From Polymyxa betae (lineage: Eukaryota; Endomyxa; Phytomyxea; Plasmodiophorida; Plasmodiophoridae), in NCBI GenBank assembly GCA_003693705.1, contig RBZT01000696.1:26709-68231 (forward strand): 41,523 bases of DNA. Direction: 5' to 3'. The translations under genes were made by a program, and so were the position numbers. Shown piece by piece: positions 40,901 through 41,523 of this stretch (position 1 is its first letter; the number at the start of each line of letters is the position of its first letter). The notes under the pieces were generated by a model that was given only the letters and a program-made list of their open reading frames with translations, was not told where the DNA came from and ran no database searches.

Positions 40901-41163
40901 TTTCGGAAAGGTTTAAGAAGGGACTCATAGGACTATAAACATGTGTCTTACGATTTCCCATTAAGACGATGCTTGTGTGATTTCTTGCTAGTATCGGAAG
41001 GCGATGATTGCTTCTTTTGCGAGCGTTGGTCGCCAGTGTTGGGCGATGATGACGAAGCTCTCGATGATGATGGCTGGCCGCCATGATCGCCTTGTCGTTC
41101 CGACTTAGCGGTATTGTTGCTGGCCGCCACCGGGCGTTTCTTTGCAGCGGATTCTTTGGCCAT
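37915..41163 (-). CDS. DNAJC16-like membrane J-protein with thioredoxin-like domain, 585 aa
   Basis: Ten exons: 41163-40952, 40641-40520, 40466-40314, 40052-39913, 39760-39703, 39589-39408, 39112-39017, 38969-38816, 38648-38532, 38438-37915 (1758 nt, in phase). Order: a Ser/Lys-rich N-terminal tail, a membrane span (HVWGGILAIVGLGVLKYY), then a J-domain from about residue 112 (HYEVLGVSKSASASEIRQGY) with HPD at about 143-145 and ILSDPTSRQAYD. A thioredoxin-like domain follows (HPVVIVQVYNDWSYESKAF, later RLIPALAVFIHGKFL) in which the CxxC active site is absent. A second Trx-like region and two C-terminal membrane spans end the protein. Such J-proteins recruit Hsp70 at the ER membrane. AATAAA on the minus strand follows at about 37866. 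Confidence 0.85.
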
Positions 41164-41523
41164 TATCAATCAGAGAAATGAGAAATCCAACATCGCAGTG
41201 CGTGGAAGACCTGACGGCGGGTCTAAGAAAGTCGAAAGGCACGCGCCTAGAACGGCTCATCAACTGATGACAAGATGACAACATCGAAAATCGAATATTC
41301 ATTTGTATATGCATAACGAATCTGTCTATTGCAAATTCTCTGAAACAATTGCTCGTAGTGAGATAAGTGTGCTCGCTTATAGGTGTAGCGCAGATGAATG
41401 CTGTCATGTTAGCATATGAGCGCTGTTAGATCAATCTCGAGATATCAATAGCGTTGACTCACGCTAATTCAACCGGAAGCATTGTCTTCCGCTTGCATTC
41501 TAACAAACAAGACACTTCTTCAA
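41164..41523. other. 5' flank of the DnaJ gene, window edge
   Basis: Presumed promoter region of the minus-strand DnaJ gene. No further exon is visible before the right edge. Confidence 0.3.

Noticed and set aside
1-41523. CRISPR array, operon or prokaryotic promoter structure
   Set aside because: The spacing of all repeats, spliceosomal introns and polyadenylation signals show eukaryotic DNA; no direct-repeat/spacer array is present.

Overview
The window is eukaryotic nuclear DNA. It has GT-AG spliceosomal introns of about 38 to 420 nt that join clean reading frames on both strands, Pol III-type tRNA genes ending in T-runs, AATAAA signals after several stops, remnants of hAT and pol-bearing retroelements, and many interstitial copies of the plant-type telomere word TTTAGGG. 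I cannot name the organism. A TALE homeobox, a DNAJC16-like chaperone, a HERPUD-like protein, an FKARP-motif (TPX2/FAM161-type) protein and a rhamnose-lectin receptor together point to a protist or early-diverging lineage with many introns per gene, rather than a yeast-like genome.

Layout. 1-2.5 kb: a transposon graveyard, with a decayed RNase H retroelement, a complete 910-bp hAT-type insertion (1007-1916) with an 8-bp target-site duplication, and the pol fragment it interrupted. 2.5-7.2 kb: tRNA-Thr(CGT), tRNA-Arg(TCT), a secreted orphan (3103-3924) and GC-rich orphan fragments. 7.4-13.1 kb: tandem repeats, then two in-frame open frames that most likely form one gene for a secreted protein of about 1740 residues, extremely rich in N-glycosylation sequons. 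13.3-18 kb: an FKARP-motif protein (minus) and a 7-exon unknown (plus). 19.6-25.9 kb: GC-rich membrane orphans, a two-SANT protein, a class I glutamine amidotransferase and a TALE homeobox gene. 26.1-29.8 kb (minus): a small membrane protein, an SLC35F6-like transporter and a HERPUD-like protein. 30.5-37.8 kb: a rhamnose-lectin type I receptor, a six-exon secreted orphan and two tandem paralogues of an unrecognised family. 37.9-41.2 kb (minus): a 10-exon DNAJC16-like chaperone.

Two gene classes alternate. Intron-rich, AT-leaning conserved genes (DnaJ, SLC35F6, HERPUD, amidotransferase, FKARP) sit among GC-rich orphan genes, mostly secreted or membrane proteins. The GC-rich class and its flanks share a dispersed DNA word close to GGTCGTACTGGCCC. 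It occurs about 18 times, on both strands and in several reading frames, and I saw none in the conserved genes. A second recurring word (GTAACGTTAC-like) builds the glycoprotein's sequons and also appears around several other GC-rich genes. These two words are the strongest candidates here for an undescribed DNA- or RNA-level signal. All exon boundaries are hand-derived from frame, splice dinucleotides and protein logic; no search was run.
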